A stretch of DNA of 64,000 nt from an uncultured Lachnospiraceae bacterium (GCA_934364805.1 CAKRMH010000013.1:14098-78097); one strand, 5' to 3'; numbered from the stretch's first letter, positions 35,054 through 44,666 are shown. The notes: a model not told the origin generated them from the sequence alone. Made by a program: numbers and translations.

Positions 35054-37720
35054 TCAGGCCTTCCCCTGTCTTTTCAGATATTCCTCATAGATTTCTTTTG
35101 CTGTCCGCTCCAGTTCCTCTTTCAGATTGGAGGCACTCATTCTAAGTGCCCCCTGCGACAGAACGGTAAGCTGTTCAAGTCCGTCATTGGTCGCTACGGT
35201 CACGCGGTTCTTTTTCCCGATTTCATGCACAAGCTTTTCGATGTACATGTCTGCGGTTTCATCCGTCTTTGTATACACCACCCGGATATTTTGATATTGC
35301 TCTGTTACCGCCGGATGCCCTTTCGTCCGGTATGCATCAAAAACGACGACCACATGGCATCCCCGGTATCCCTGGTAGCTTCCCAGCTCATCTAAAAGTT
35401 TTCCTCTTGCTGAATCCATATTGACCTTCGACAGTTCCTTCAGATCTTCCCATGCAAAAATGATATTATATCCATCAACGATCAGATACTCTTCCCCCGG
35501 GTCTTTTTGCGGATATATGATATTTCCCTGTTTATCATGCTTTGGTCCCCGGACTCCGGTTACATCTGCCTGATTCTTTTTCCGCCATTTTTTCCGTTCC
35601 TGATCAAGCATGTCCTCCTTGTTCATGCCGAATTCTCTCGCATAGATCTCCTGAAGTTCCCGGTCCAGCTCCCATGATCCCGCCGCCTCTTTTGACTTTT
35701 CCGGTCTCCGTCCAAAATTGTTCTCTGCACCAAATGCGTGCGTCATATCCAACTCACTGTCCGCTTTCTCATCGGGATGATATACATAATCGAGGTGCAT
35801 GTAATCGGCTACCTGATCCCATGGAACAAGAAATCCCGCTCCATGTGCACAGAATACCGATGCCGTCGGATTCTCTGTATCCGCCTCGCTGTCATAGCCC
35901 ATCTGTGCGATCACTTCCTCCGCATTATGGCATACATCATATCCGTGAAGTGTCAGAGTAAGGCTGCCGGTCCCGCGCGTATAGGCATGTACCTCGGTCA
36001 TGTAATCCTGCATTGTTGCTACTGGAGCTGTTCCGGTTAAAACTGCCATATTCCCCTCCGCTCCTGAGATATATTCCGGTGTATCCACTCTGCCTGCCCG
36101 AAGCCGTATATCAGACATTGCCCTTCCGACACATTCCGCCGGCAGTGTAAGCGTAAATGCATAGACCGGCTCAAGCAATACGTTTTTTGTCGATTTTAAT
36201 CCCTGTCGTATTGCGCGGTAAGTCGCCTGTCGGAAATCTCCTCCTTCTGTATGTTTCAGATGCGCTCTTCCGGTCAGAATCGTAAATTTCACATCAGTCA
36301 GGGCCGATCCGGTCAAAACCCCCGGATGCTCCCGTTCCTCAATGTGTGTCAGTATCAGCCGCTGCCAGTTTAGATCCAGCACATCCTCACTGCACGCAGA
36401 AGCAGTCTGAATACCGCTTCCCGGTTCACCGGGTTCCATCAGGATATGCACCTCCGCATAATGCCGGAGTGGTTCAAAATGCCCGACACCCTCGACCGGA
36501 CGAGCGATCGTCTCCTTGTATACAATGCTTCCGGTTCCAAATGTTACCGTCACACCAAACCGCTCTTTGATCCGTCTCGTGAGGATCTCGATCTGCACCT
36601 GTCCCATCATCTGTGCGTGGATCTCCCGCAGTTTCTCATTCCAGATCATGTGCAGCTGTGGATCTTCCTCCTCGAAAAGCTTTAATTTTCCAAACATATC
36701 GGATGGGTTTACATCCTGTGGCAGATAAATCCGGTAATTTAACACCGGCTCAAGCACCGGAACTTCATCCGCTTTCTCCGCACCCAGTCCCTGTCCGGGA
36801 TATGTCGCCGTAAGCCCGGTCACAGCGCAGACCTCTCCCGCCTGCACTTCATCCACAAGTTCGTATTTATCCCCGGAATAAATACGGATCTGATCCGCCT
36901 TTTCCACCAGTTCCTGATACGTGATTTTGTCCTTCACATGAAGGTTTCCTCCCGTCACCTTCATGTACGTAAGACGGCTTCCCTGCGCCTCTCTTCCGAT
37001 CTTGTATACACGGGCCGCAAACGCTTCCCCATACGCCGGCTGCTTTGTATAAGATCGGATGCCTTCCCACAACATTTTTATGCCGTCCAGCTTCAATGCA
37101 GAACCATAAAAACACGGAAAAACCTCCCGGTCTGCAATTGCCTTTTGGATCAGCTCCCCAGAGACCGACTGATGCTCCATAAAACTTTCCAGCATCGCTT
37201 CATTGCACATGGCAAGATGATCGTAAAATTCCTCTGTTCCCAGCACATCCCCGGAAAAATCCACACAACCGTCGGATAATTCACGTTCCAGTTCCTTTTG
37301 GATCTCTCTGCGGTCGGTTCCCGGAAGATCCATTTTGTTCACAAAAAGAAATACCGGCACCTCATAATGCCGGAGCAGTCTCCACAGTGTTCTCGTATGT
37401 CCCTGCACGCCATCGGTTCCACTTATCACAAGCACTGCATAATCGAGCACCTGCAAGGTACGTTCCATTTCTGCCGAAAAATCCACATGCCCCGGCGTAT
37501 CAAGAAGTGTGCATTCCATATCCCCGGTCACAATCCTTGCCTGTTTGGAAAAAATCGTGATTCCCCGTTCTTTTTCCAGCGCATTGGTATCCAAGAAAGC
37601 ATCCTGATGATCCACTCTTCCAAGCGAATGGATCTGTCCATTTTCATAAAGCAGCCCCTCTGATAAAGTCGTCTTTCCTGCATCCACATGTGCAAGAATT
37701 CCAAGGATCAGTTTTTTCAT
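35054..37720 (-). CDS. TetM/EF-G-like translation GTPase fused to YacP/Rae1-like NYN ribonuclease
   Basis: 888 residues. Residues 1-230 form a translation-factor G domain: AHVDAGKTT (G1), GITIF (G2), DTPGHVD (G3), NKMD (G4) and GSALK (G5). Domains II-V of the EF-G/TetM type follow to about residue 650. Residues about 743-888 match the YacP/Rae1 NYN nuclease: IVDGYNIIFAW, VVVVFDAY, KTDETADMYIEKL, ATNDGLEQL and QGALRMSA, including its acidic residues. In Bacillus subtilis Rae1 cuts mRNA in the ribosomal A site, where TetM-type GTPases also bind. The fusion suggests a delivery GTPase with its own A-site nuclease. ATG at 37720 follows AAGGGT. Confidence 0.88.
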   Translation of the reverse strand: MKKLILGILAHVDAGKTTLSEGLLYENGQIHSLGRVDHQDAFLDTNALEKERGITIFSKQARIVTGDMECTLLDTPGHVDFSAEMERTLQVLDYAVLVISGTDGVQGHTRTLWRLLRHYEVPVFLFVNKMDLPGTDRREIQKELERELSDGCVDFSGDVLGTEEFYDHLAMCNEAMLESFMEHQSVSGELIQKAIADREVFPCFYGSALKLDGIKMLWEGIRSYTKQPAYGEAFAARVYKIGREAQGSRLTYMKVTGGNLHVKDKITYQELVEKADQIRIYSGDKYELVDEVQAGEVCAVTGLTATYPGQGLGAEKADEVPVLEPVLNYRIYLPQDVNPSDMFGKLKLFEEEDPQLHMIWNEKLREIHAQMMGQVQIEILTRRIKERFGVTVTFGTGSIVYKETIARPVEGVGHFEPLRHYAEVHILMEPGEPGSGIQTASACSEDVLDLNWQRLILTHIEEREHPGVLTGSALTDVKFTILTGRAHLKHTEGGDFRQATYRAIRQGLKSTKNVLLEPVYAFTLTLPAECVGRAMSDIRLRAGRVDTPEYISGAEGNMAVLTGTAPVATMQDYMTEVHAYTRGTGSLTLTLHGYDVCHNAEEVIAQMGYDSEADTENPTASVFCAHGAGFLVPWDQVADYMHLDYVYHPDEKADSELDMTHAFGAENNFGRRPEKSKEAAGSWELDRELQEIYAREFGMNKEDMLDQERKKWRKKNQADVTGVRGPKHDKQGNIIYPQKDPGEEYLIVDGYNIIFAWEDLKELSKVNMDSARGKLLDELGSYQGYRGCHVVVVFDAYRTKGHPAVTEQYQNIRVVYTKTDETADMYIEKLVHEIGKKNRVTVATNDGLEQLTVLSQGALRMSASNLKEELERTAKEIYEEYLKRQGKA

Positions 37721-37851
37721 ATCGTGTTACCCTTCCGTCTCCATATTACCTAACCTATAGTTTAACTTCAAAATACAAGAATAGCAATACCGGACTTGCG
37801 CTTGTGAAGAGCTCTGCGATATAATAGGGAATGCCATCAGGAGGTATACAC

Positions 37852-39138
37852 ATGAACAAAAAAGAAGTATTGGAATTAAAAAGACGTTTTAAAAAAGATG
37901 ACGCAACATTTACCCAGCTGACAGGCTGTTACGTAGACGGGAATCACAACAAAGTCTGCAAATTCGGCGGTAAATTTCTGAACTTAGAAGAAGAGGAATA
38001 TCATAAATATCTTGAAATTGCCAACAAGGCTTTATCCGGAACACTTGGAAACAACCTTCTTGATCTTTCTTTCCCGCTTCAGGAAGAAGAAGTCGGCGGA
38101 AGACAGCAGATCCTTATGGCTCTGCGCGACAGCAGATTAGAAGATGAGACGCTGTTAGATACCTATTATGATCTGATCATCGACACTTACGATCACGCTG
38201 GTAACTATCTGATCCTGTTATACCACGACACCTATGATGTCATGACAAGGACAACCGATAATGATGATCTCGATGAATCCGAAGAAGTCTATGATTATCT
38301 GATCTGTGCCATCTGTCCGGTTGCATTATCCAAACCGGGGCTTGGTTATCTGGAAGACGAAAAACGCATCGGACCCCGTATCCGTGACTGGGTTGTAGGC
38401 GCACCGGAGACCGCATTCTTATTCCCGGCTTTCAATGACCGCAGCACCGATATCCATTCTGCGCTGTTTTATACCAAAAACACGAAAGAACCACATTCGG
38501 AATTCATGGCAAACGGACTCGGCTGTGATCCGGCCCGCACTGCCACTGAGCAGAAGATGGCTTTTCACTCCATCGTCCGCAACGTGCTCGGTGCCGAGGA
38601 TGAACACACAGAAAACCTGCTCGTAAACATCCAGCAGAACTTAAGTGACATGATCGACGAATACGAAGTGGTTCACGAAGATTCCGATGAAGAATTTATG
38701 CTGGACCGTGCCACTGTCGGCAAACTCCTTGAAGAGAGCAATATTCCGGAAGAAAAGGCAAGCCGCATCGAAAAGACACTGGATGAGACTTTTGGTGACA
38801 AACCACCAGTTGCAAGCAATGTCATCGACACAAAGGCCATCGAACAGCATGCCATTGTCATGGAAAAGATCGAGCTTCAGGATCAGGTCGATGTGCTCAC
38901 ACAGCAGTTGGAAGAAAAGACAACCAGACTCAATGAGACCACCACGGAACTCACCGAGAAATCCGAAGCTCTGGATACCTACGAATCCGAAGTTAAAACC
39001 TACGATGTTATCCTGCGTGTAAAACCAGAGAAGGCTTCCCAGATCCACGCTCAGGAGATCGGAGGCAAAAAATGCCTTGTCATTCCAATGGATGAAAATG
39101 AACACGCTGCGATCAATGGTGTGAACACAACAATCTGA
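37852..39138 (+). CDS. DUF4317-family protein, function unknown
   Basis: About 428 residues, a cytoplasmic family common in Lachnospiraceae and related Firmicutes. The N-terminal part contains KKEVLELKRRFKKDDATFTQ, then a conserved region with NGLGCDPARTATEQK. The C-terminal third is a Gln/Glu/Thr-rich coiled coil (DQVDVLTQQLEEKTTRLNET) with a short globular end. No catalytic signature is apparent. Start chosen at ATG 37852 with AGGAGG eight bases upstream; a start seven codons earlier would overlap that site. Divergent from the GTPase-nuclease gene (131-bp gap) and convergent with the HD gene. Confidence 0.85.
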   Translation: MNKKEVLELKRRFKKDDATFTQLTGCYVDGNHNKVCKFGGKFLNLEEEEYHKYLEIANKALSGTLGNNLLDLSFPLQEEEVGGRQQILMALRDSRLEDETLLDTYYDLIIDTYDHAGNYLILLYHDTYDVMTRTTDNDDLDESEEVYDYLICAICPVALSKPGLGYLEDEKRIGPRIRDWVVGAPETAFLFPAFNDRSTDIHSALFYTKNTKEPHSEFMANGLGCDPARTATEQKMAFHSIVRNVLGAEDEHTENLLVNIQQNLSDMIDEYEVVHEDSDEEFMLDRATVGKLLEESNIPEEKASRIEKTLDETFGDKPPVASNVIDTKAIEQHAIVMEKIELQDQVDVLTQQLEEKTTRLNETTTELTEKSEALDTYESEVKTYDVILRVKPEKASQIHAQEIGGKKCLVIPMDENEHAAINGVNTTI

Positions 39139-39161
39139 TTTTCCATAAACCTTAGGATGTC

Positions 39162-39199
39162 AAAAGGATGAAACAGCATATCGCTGCTTCATCCTTTTT
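39162..39199. terminator. Bidirectional terminator between DUF4317 and HD genes
   Basis: AAAAGGATGAA (39162-39172) pairs with TTCATCCTTTTT (39188-39199), with CAGC/GCTG extending the stem. The right arm overlaps the last codons of the HD-domain gene. Confidence 0.85.
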
Positions 39200-39746
39200 C
39201 TGATTCCAGGATTTTCCGTAGTTTATCAAACAGGATCAAAAACTCTTTCTCCACTTCTTTGAATGGACGTGTCTCATATTCCGGTGTACTGATCAGAACC
39301 GGCTCTATTGGAAACAGGCATTCTCCCATGAAAAACTTAAATTCATAATACAGACACCCATCATCGATATTATGGATCAGTTCCTCCTCTTTTTCGGTTG
39401 GAAGTGAGCCAAGATACTTCTCATAGACGATGTTCTGCACCTGTTCCTCGATCTGCAGATACATTGTCATGTTCTTCTTGACCGGTCGTGTTACATCAGA
39501 AAGATATGCCTCACTTGCATCGTGCAGAAGGCACGCCATTGCCACACGTGGGCTGTAATTTCTTTCCAGTGCTTCATCACAGCACTGGATACAATGCTGA
39601 GCCACGGAAAAGAACTCCGGAAAATGTCCATTTGCTCTCGATATCATCGAAAGTGCATGTGCAATATCTTCAATTGCTACATTTGCAGCTACCGGATTCA
39701 TCGTATCAAATTCAATCTTGGTATATGTTGTAATACAATCTTTCAT
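39189..39746 (-). CDS. HD-domain phosphohydrolase, YfbR-like
   Basis: 185 residues. Metal-binding HD residues are visible: His in SVAQHCI and the HD pair in ACLLHDASEAYLSDV, followed by a conserved Asp later (NIDDG). The spacing and N-terminal pattern (HALSMISRANGHFPEFFSVAQH) resemble YfbR-type 5-prime-deoxynucleotidases, which dephosphorylate dNMPs. Substrate is inferred by family. Begins a minus-strand group with the CYTH, hydrolase, map and membrane-anchored genes downstream of it in genome order but upstream in transcription, with gaps of 20 bases or less. Confidence 0.82.
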   Translation of the reverse strand: MKDCITTYTKIEFDTMNPVAANVAIEDIAHALSMISRANGHFPEFFSVAQHCIQCCDEALERNYSPRVAMACLLHDASEAYLSDVTRPVKKNMTMYLQIEEQVQNIVYEKYLGSLPTEKEEELIHNIDDGCLYYEFKFFMGECLFPIEPVLISTPEYETRPFKEVEKEFLILFDKLRKILESEKG

Positions 39747-39765
39747 TTTTTCACCTGTCTTATGA

Positions 39766-40248
39766 TTACCGCAAAAGCCGTGTACGGCTCCAGTAATTTT
39801 TCATCTTGTAAGCGTCATCATCTGTAACCTCTGTGCCCAGAAAATCTCCCGGGACAAAAGCCTCCGCAGCCGCTTCACTCTCAAATTCAATCTCACCGTA
39901 ATAAAACTCATGCTCCGTGCCTGCATCAACGCAGCACACCTCAAGGATATGTCCTTCCAGCTCATAGCACCGGTAATCCTTGCAGATCATTGGATATCCA
40001 ACAAATTCTACTGCTTCCTGATAGAACTGTTCTTCAATCTCCGTCTTGATCTCGGTTCTGGAAAGTGTTCCATTTCCCTTTACCGTGAGACGATAATTTG
40101 TCTTACCTGTGCTGCGGTCTACCGCCTTGTGTATCCGTATTTCCGGTTCAACGCTGATATATCCCTGCTCAATATCCACCTGGCGCAGACATTTTAAATG
40201 CTCCGGGAATCCATTCATTCTGAATTTACGTTCAATCTCCAGTGCCAT
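39766..40248 (-). CDS. CYTH-domain protein (triphosphate tunnel metalloenzyme)
   Basis: About 160 residues starting MALEIERKF, the ExExK signature of the CYTH superfamily (adenylate cyclase class IV, thiamine triphosphatase, inorganic triphosphatase). Alternating charged strands with ERKF, EIRIHK, YRLTVKG and RTEIKTEIE line the expected tunnel. The closest group in Firmicutes hydrolyses inorganic triphosphate or has unknown substrate. Start at ATG 40246-40248, overlapping the stop of the alpha/beta hydrolase gene (TAATG), so translation is coupled. Confidence 0.85.
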   Translation of the reverse strand: MALEIERKFRMNGFPEHLKCLRQVDIEQGYISVEPEIRIHKAVDRSTGKTNYRLTVKGNGTLSRTEIKTEIEEQFYQEAVEFVGYPMICKDYRCYELEGHILEVCCVDAGTEHEFYYGEIEFESEAAAEAFVPGDFLGTEVTDDDAYKMKNYWSRTRLLR

Positions 40249-41003
40249 TACGACTCTCCCCACATGACGATCACCTGGTCTATGACCTCCTGCTGCTGTT
40301 CCTTTTTCGGGATTTCAGCTTCTCCATCGCCTTTTTGTTTTCCATAATTGCCGTAACCGGCATGATTTCCACCTTCGATCACGTATTCCGTAACATCCGA
40401 TGGCAGATTTTTCTTCTCTGTCTCGTATTTTTCCCGGTTCAGAACGCCATCCTGGCTTCCGTATATACTTAAGACCTCCACATCGGTCTGTGACAGGTCT
40501 GCCGTACTGTATGCCCCCAGCAGTACAAGCCCGGTGATCTGATCCGGATGTTCTGCCGTATAGCGTGCAGCCATCGCTCCCCCAAGCGAATGTCCCATCA
40601 TATACCATTCATGAATGTCTTTTTGCTGCCCGATCACCTGATCTGCTGCATTCACGTCAAATATGGCAAGATGAAACGGCATCCTCATCAGATATACTGT
40701 GTAGCCGGCCTGCATCAGATTCTCCATAAGCGGTGCGTAGGCGGTCTCTTCCACCTTTGCTCCCGGATAAAAGATGATTCCTCTGTCCGCAGGCTCAGTT
40801 CCCTGAAAAACATAATAATCTTTTTCTTCTGTAACTGTTCCATTTGGGACACAACGCATTGCATCAAGTGCTTTCTGTGATGCATGATAATAGCTTCGCA
40901 GATAGAATATACAACCGTATACCACTACGATCACGATTGCTGCAACAGCCATAATCATCCAGACTTTGCGGCTGTTCTCCATCTTCTTTTTCTGTGCCGA
41001 CAT
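40248..41003 (-). CDS. Membrane-anchored alpha/beta hydrolase
   Basis: 251 residues with one N-terminal transmembrane helix (about 13-34) and an extracytoplasmic alpha/beta hydrolase domain. Nucleophile elbow GHSLGG (Ser near residue 138), oxyanion-side YPGAKVEE, acid candidate in YGSQDGVL and catalytic His in EGGNHAGYGNY. The pattern fits the carboxylesterase/dienelactone hydrolase-like group; substrate unknown. Sits between map and the CYTH gene in one operon. Confidence 0.83.
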   Translation of the reverse strand: MSAQKKKMENSRKVWMIMAVAAIVIVVVYGCIFYLRSYYHASQKALDAMRCVPNGTVTEEKDYYVFQGTEPADRGIIFYPGAKVEETAYAPLMENLMQAGYTVYLMRMPFHLAIFDVNAADQVIGQQKDIHEWYMMGHSLGGAMAARYTAEHPDQITGLVLLGAYSTADLSQTDVEVLSIYGSQDGVLNREKYETEKKNLPSDVTEYVIEGGNHAGYGNYGKQKGDGEAEIPKKEQQQEVIDQVIVMWGES

Positions 41004-41012
41004 CTTTCTCTC

Positions 41013-41888
41013 CTACCAGGACAGAACTTCTGCCCCGTCTTCTGTTACAAGAACCATGATCTCCCACTGTGCTGATGGAAGACCATCCTGTGTATAGATT
41101 TCCCAGTCATTTTCTTCATTTACAAAAATATCCGGTTTTCCCATATTGACCATAGGCTCGATGGTAAATATCATGCCCGGGACCATTAACATATCGGTTC
41201 CCCGTTTGGTGTTGTAACCAACCCATGGTTCCTCATGGAATTCCAGTCCGACTCCGTGTCCGCCGATCTCGCGTACTACCGTATAGCCGTTTGCAAATGC
41301 ATGATCGTGTACTGCCTGTCCCATGTCACCTAAAAATCCCCATGGCTTTACTTCTTTCAGTCCAAGCTCTACACATTCCTTTGTTACTTCTACAAGTTTT
41401 TTCTTCTCCGGACTTACTTCGCCAATGCAGAACATTCTCGAAGAATCCGAAAAATATCCATTCAGGATCGTAGAACAGTCTACGTTAACAATATCTCCGT
41501 CTTTTAAGATCACATCCTCAGATGGGAAACCATGACACACCTGATCGTTTACGGAGGTACATACGCTGTATGGATAGCCTTCGTAATTCAGTGGTGCAGG
41601 GATTCCCCCCATGGAAGTGGTCATATCATAAACGATCTTATCAATCTCAGCCGTTGACATTCCTGCATGGATATGTTCTTCAATATAATCTAAAACTGCA
41701 ACATTGATCTTTGCACTCTGTTTGATTCCGGCAATCTGATCTGCATTTTTAATGATATCGTGTGTCGGAACTTTGTGTCCTTCTGCTGCGATTTTTGCAA
41801 TTCTTTCATCAAAATTCTGATGGCACGCTTTATATTTTCTGCCGCTGCCACACCAGCAGGGATCATTTCTTCCAATTTTTACTGACAT
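41013..41888 (-). CDS. map: Methionine aminopeptidase, type I, with SEC-C zinc motif
   Basis: Removes the initiator methionine from nascent proteins. 291 residues. Residues 7-22 form an N-terminal SEC-C zinc-binding motif (RNDPCWCGSGRKYKACH), a ribosome- or SecA-associated module. The metallopeptidase core carries five expected ligands: Asp in VNVDCST, Asp in FSDSSRM, His in GGHGVGLEF, Glu in FTIEPMVN and Glu near the C-terminus. RBS AAGAAGAG precedes the ATG. SEC-C-tagged MAPs are common in Clostridia. Follows the membrane-anchored protein gene by 17 bases. Confidence 0.94.
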   Translation of the reverse strand: MSVKIGRNDPCWCGSGRKYKACHQNFDERIAKIAAEGHKVPTHDIIKNADQIAGIKQSAKINVAVLDYIEEHIHAGMSTAEIDKIVYDMTTSMGGIPAPLNYEGYPYSVCTSVNDQVCHGFPSEDVILKDGDIVNVDCSTILNGYFSDSSRMFCIGEVSPEKKKLVEVTKECVELGLKEVKPWGFLGDMGQAVHDHAFANGYTVVREIGGHGVGLEFHEEPWVGYNTKRGTDMLMVPGMIFTIEPMVNMGKPDIFVNEENDWEIYTQDGLPSAQWEIMVLVTEDGAEVLSW

Positions 41889-41905
41889 ACTACTCTTCTT
41901 TCTAT

Positions 41906-42607
41906 CTACGATTCTACGCCAATCGTCACATTTCCAAAGGAAATGCGGCTCCAGACATTCCTGTAGATCTTACACTTATTCTTTTCTTTGAGCTGTCCAT
42001 ATGCTTCCCCTGAAAAATCATAATCTCCATGGTCCGCATTCTGCAGTTCTTCATAAATATACTGGTATTTCTCAGCGAGAGCGATCCTCGACATGGTATC
42101 CGCAATATCGTCCTTTGTGATTCCAAGTCCGTCCTCTCCATTCCGATCTGTCAGATCTGACCAGAAATCCCCGATCTTATTCTCCAGTTCTTTTTGTTCT
42201 TCCTCATTCAGGGCTGTTCCATCATTCTTTGCCATCTGATAGAAAATCTCATCATGTACCGCCATCTGGATTGCTGCATTTCTTGCCGCCACACGTACAA
42301 ACTGGCCATCGGTATGCATATTCCAGTACTGCTTCGGATCATCCGGATTGTATACCTCAGCCTGTTTCTCCACTTCGCCTTCCTCGTATGCCACGTAAAA
42401 GGCCATCTGGCGCAGTGTAAGGTCAGTTCCGTTCACGCATACCGCTTTCTGATCCAGGCTCTGCGGATAGGAAAGTGCCTTTTTACTGGTCGATGAGTCA
42501 TAGGACTTCCATCCGAGTAAAACGACAAGAACAGCCAGAACTACGGTAATGATGTATTTCTTTCTGCTTCTTCGGGCTTTTTTCAGCCACGTGAGAAATT
42601 TATCCAT
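41906..42607 (-). CDS. Membrane-anchored extracytoplasmic protein, SurA-N-like region
   Basis: 233 residues, not firmly recognised. A basic cytoplasmic start (KKARRSRKKY) precedes one membrane helix (about 18-36), then a helical extracytoplasmic domain. VCVNGTDLTLRQMAFYVAY resembles the N-terminal segment of SurA/PrsA-like foldases, but no PPIase domain follows. RBS overlaps the end of the yqeY gene. Could be a cell-envelope chaperone; confidence in function is low. Confidence 0.6.
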   Translation of the reverse strand: MDKFLTWLKKARRSRKKYIITVVLAVLVVLLGWKSYDSSTSKKALSYPQSLDQKAVCVNGTDLTLRQMAFYVAYEEGEVEKQAEVYNPDDPKQYWNMHTDGQFVRVAARNAAIQMAVHDEIFYQMAKNDGTALNEEEQKELENKIGDFWSDLTDRNGEDGLGITKDDIADTMSRIALAEKYQYIYEELQNADHGDYDFSGEAYGQLKEKNKCKIYRNVWSRISFGNVTIGVES

Positions 42608-42617
42608 AATGATCCGT

Positions 42618-43055
42618 TTACTGACAAAGTTTTGCGACTACCTGGTTGATCACTTTTCCGTCTGCTTTGCCTTTTAATTCCGGCATAACATTCTTCATGA
42701 TCATTCCTTTGTTCTTGGAGGCGAGTACATCTGCAAATTTCTCTGTAATGAATTTCTCTACTTCCTCTGCTGACATCATTGCAGGTGCGAACTCCTGGTA
42801 AATATCATAGCGTACCTGATATTCCTCCTTCAGATCCGGGCGTGATTCCGGACAGCTGTCGATCTGCTCTTTTACTGTCTTTAACTCTTTTAAGATCACA
42901 CGGTTTACAAGCTCTTCCTTGATGTCATCACGGCATCCCTCGTCAATTGCAGCTTTTTTCGCTGCAGAAACAAGTCCTGAGATCGCATCCTTTCTTACCT
43001 TATCTCTTGCCTTCATTGCTGCGATCATTTCTTTTTGTAAAGTTTCCATTTCCAT
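42618..43055 (-). CDS. YqeY family protein (GatB/YqeY domain)
   Basis: 145 residues, matching the YqeY family in length and pattern: LQKEMIAAMKARDKVRKDAI at the start, later ITEKFADVLASKNKGMIMKN and GKADGKVINQVV. The family shares its fold with the tail of the GatB amidotransferase subunit; its cellular role is unsettled. GGAGG precedes the ATG. Lies ten bases upstream of the membrane-anchored gene. Confidence 0.9.
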   Translation of the reverse strand: MEMETLQKEMIAAMKARDKVRKDAISGLVSAAKKAAIDEGCRDDIKEELVNRVILKELKTVKEQIDSCPESRPDLKEEYQVRYDIYQEFAPAMMSAEEVEKFITEKFADVLASKNKGMIMKNVMPELKGKADGKVINQVVAKLCQ

Positions 43056-43121
43056 GGTTCATTTCCTCCTGGTCTTTCATTTTATATGAAGTCTTTTTGA
43101 CTCTATAAGCTTGTCTGATGC

Positions 43122-44471
43122 TTATCCGGCTCTTCGGATCGCAAGGATCGTATGGCAGTTTACACTACGATACTTGGTAATTCCTGCACTGGTGGACTGT
43201 GCCTCTACAATGCATCCATTGCCCATATAGATGGCAACATGTCCCGGATATACCACGACATCGCCTGCCTGCATATTGTTATAGCTTACCGGCTGTCCCC
43301 ATGATGCAAAGGACTGGGAATATCTCGGTGAACTGATTCCAAAGTGTTCCATGACAAGATGTACAAATCCCGAGCAGTCACAGCCTTCCGTCAGACTGTT
43401 TCCGCCCCAGACGTAAGGGTTTCCGACAAACTGACATGCATAGCTTACAATCGCACTTCCCGAAACATTCGAAGATGGATTGTTGGAATCATCCTTCAGA
43501 TAGCCGGCACTTCCAAGTCCACTGCTGCCACTTCCGCCACCGGCATCTTTTCCGCCACCGCCCGAACTGTTTCCGGACGAGCTGCTGTTTGAGCTGTTGT
43601 TCGAGCTGCTGGAGCTTGTATTTGCCGACGCTGCCGCCTTCTGTGCTGCTTCCTGTGCTTTCCGCTGTTCCTCAGCCTTTTTTGCTGCCTCTTCTTCCTG
43701 CTGTCTGATAACCGCATTCTGCTGCGCAACCGTCTGTGCATACTGGTTTGCCAGATTCTTCGCTGTTGAAATCTGTGATGCATAGTCAGAAGACTGTGCC
43801 TTCAGATCTGAGATCACTCCCTCGAGTGCTGTCTGCTGTTCGGTATAGCTTGCCTGCATGGATTCCATATCTGCATACTGTTGTTCCAGCTGACTCTTTA
43901 GATCAGCGACCTGCTGGACGGTCGCCTGATAGTTATTTAACATCTCACGGTCTGAATCGTATACCTTATTGACATATTCAATACGGTTTAACATATCCGC
44001 AATCCCATCTGACTCAAGGATCGCTGTCCAGACCGAATCGGCTGTTCCGTTTTCATACATAAACTGGATGCGAAGCTTCATTGCAGCATATTGTTCTGCC
44101 TCTTTCTGCTGTGCTGCCTCCAGATCCACCTCTGCCTGATCGATCTGATTCTGTGTATCATCCATATCTTCCTGCAGCAACTGCTGGTTGGTCAGAATGC
44201 TTGCCATCTCCTGTGCCTTATCTGACAACTGGCTGTTGATCTGATCCTGAATTCCCTGAAGCTCACTGATCTGGCTGTTCGCATTATCCAGATCACTCTG
44301 TGCTTTGTCACGCTTGTCCTTTGCTGACGTTGCATAAACTGTGAGTCCTTCAAATTTTCCTGTTTCTATTCCATCTGCCAGTGGAAACGCAAGCAGCATG
44401 GCCGCAACAAGTCCTGCCGATACAAAACGTTTCCGAAACTGTTTATTTTTCATGTATTGATATAATTTCAT
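43122..44471 (-). CDS. Secreted NlpC/P60 peptidoglycan hydrolase with coiled coil
   Basis: About 449 residues. Signal peptide (MKLYQYMKNKQFRKRF, then a hydrophobic stretch ending ADG), a long coiled coil (about 60-270, CwlO/PcsB-type), a Ser/Asn/Gly-rich linker (about 275-335) and a C-terminal NlpC/P60 domain. Catalytic Cys lies in GCDCSGFVHLV and His in YPGHVAIYMG. Such proteins cleave stem peptides of peptidoglycan, and the coiled coil usually holds them inactive until FtsEX acts. Start at ATG 44471 with GGAGG upstream; an earlier in-frame start lacks one. Confidence 0.92.
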   Translation of the reverse strand: MKLYQYMKNKQFRKRFVSAGLVAAMLLAFPLADGIETGKFEGLTVYATSAKDKRDKAQSDLDNANSQISELQGIQDQINSQLSDKAQEMASILTNQQLLQEDMDDTQNQIDQAEVDLEAAQQKEAEQYAAMKLRIQFMYENGTADSVWTAILESDGIADMLNRIEYVNKVYDSDREMLNNYQATVQQVADLKSQLEQQYADMESMQASYTEQQTALEGVISDLKAQSSDYASQISTAKNLANQYAQTVAQQNAVIRQQEEEAAKKAEEQRKAQEAAQKAAASANTSSSSSNNSSNSSSSGNSSGGGGKDAGGGSGSSGLGSAGYLKDDSNNPSSNVSGSAIVSYACQFVGNPYVWGGNSLTEGCDCSGFVHLVMEHFGISSPRYSQSFASWGQPVSYNNMQAGDVVVYPGHVAIYMGNGCIVEAQSTSAGITKYRSVNCHTILAIRRAG

Positions 44472-44614
44472 GTTTCCTCCGATAACCCCTATTATGTGTA
44501 TAGGCATACCTATATGTATTTTGGCACAAATTGACGGATTTTTCCATAGGTATTTTCTAACAATATTCGCTATTTGTATATCCTGCCATGCAAATGATAA
44601 CATTCCTCAAAAAA

Positions 44615-44640
44615 ACCAGGGCATACTCTTACGCCCTGGT
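44615..44640 (-). terminator. Terminator after sipL
   Basis: ACCAGGGC (44615-44622) / GCCCTGGT (44633-44640) stem, ten-base loop, followed on the minus strand by TTTTTTTGAGG. Located between the sipL stop and the NlpC/P60 gene. Confidence 0.92.
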
Positions 44641-44666
44641 CTATTATACTACTGTTGTGCCACGAA

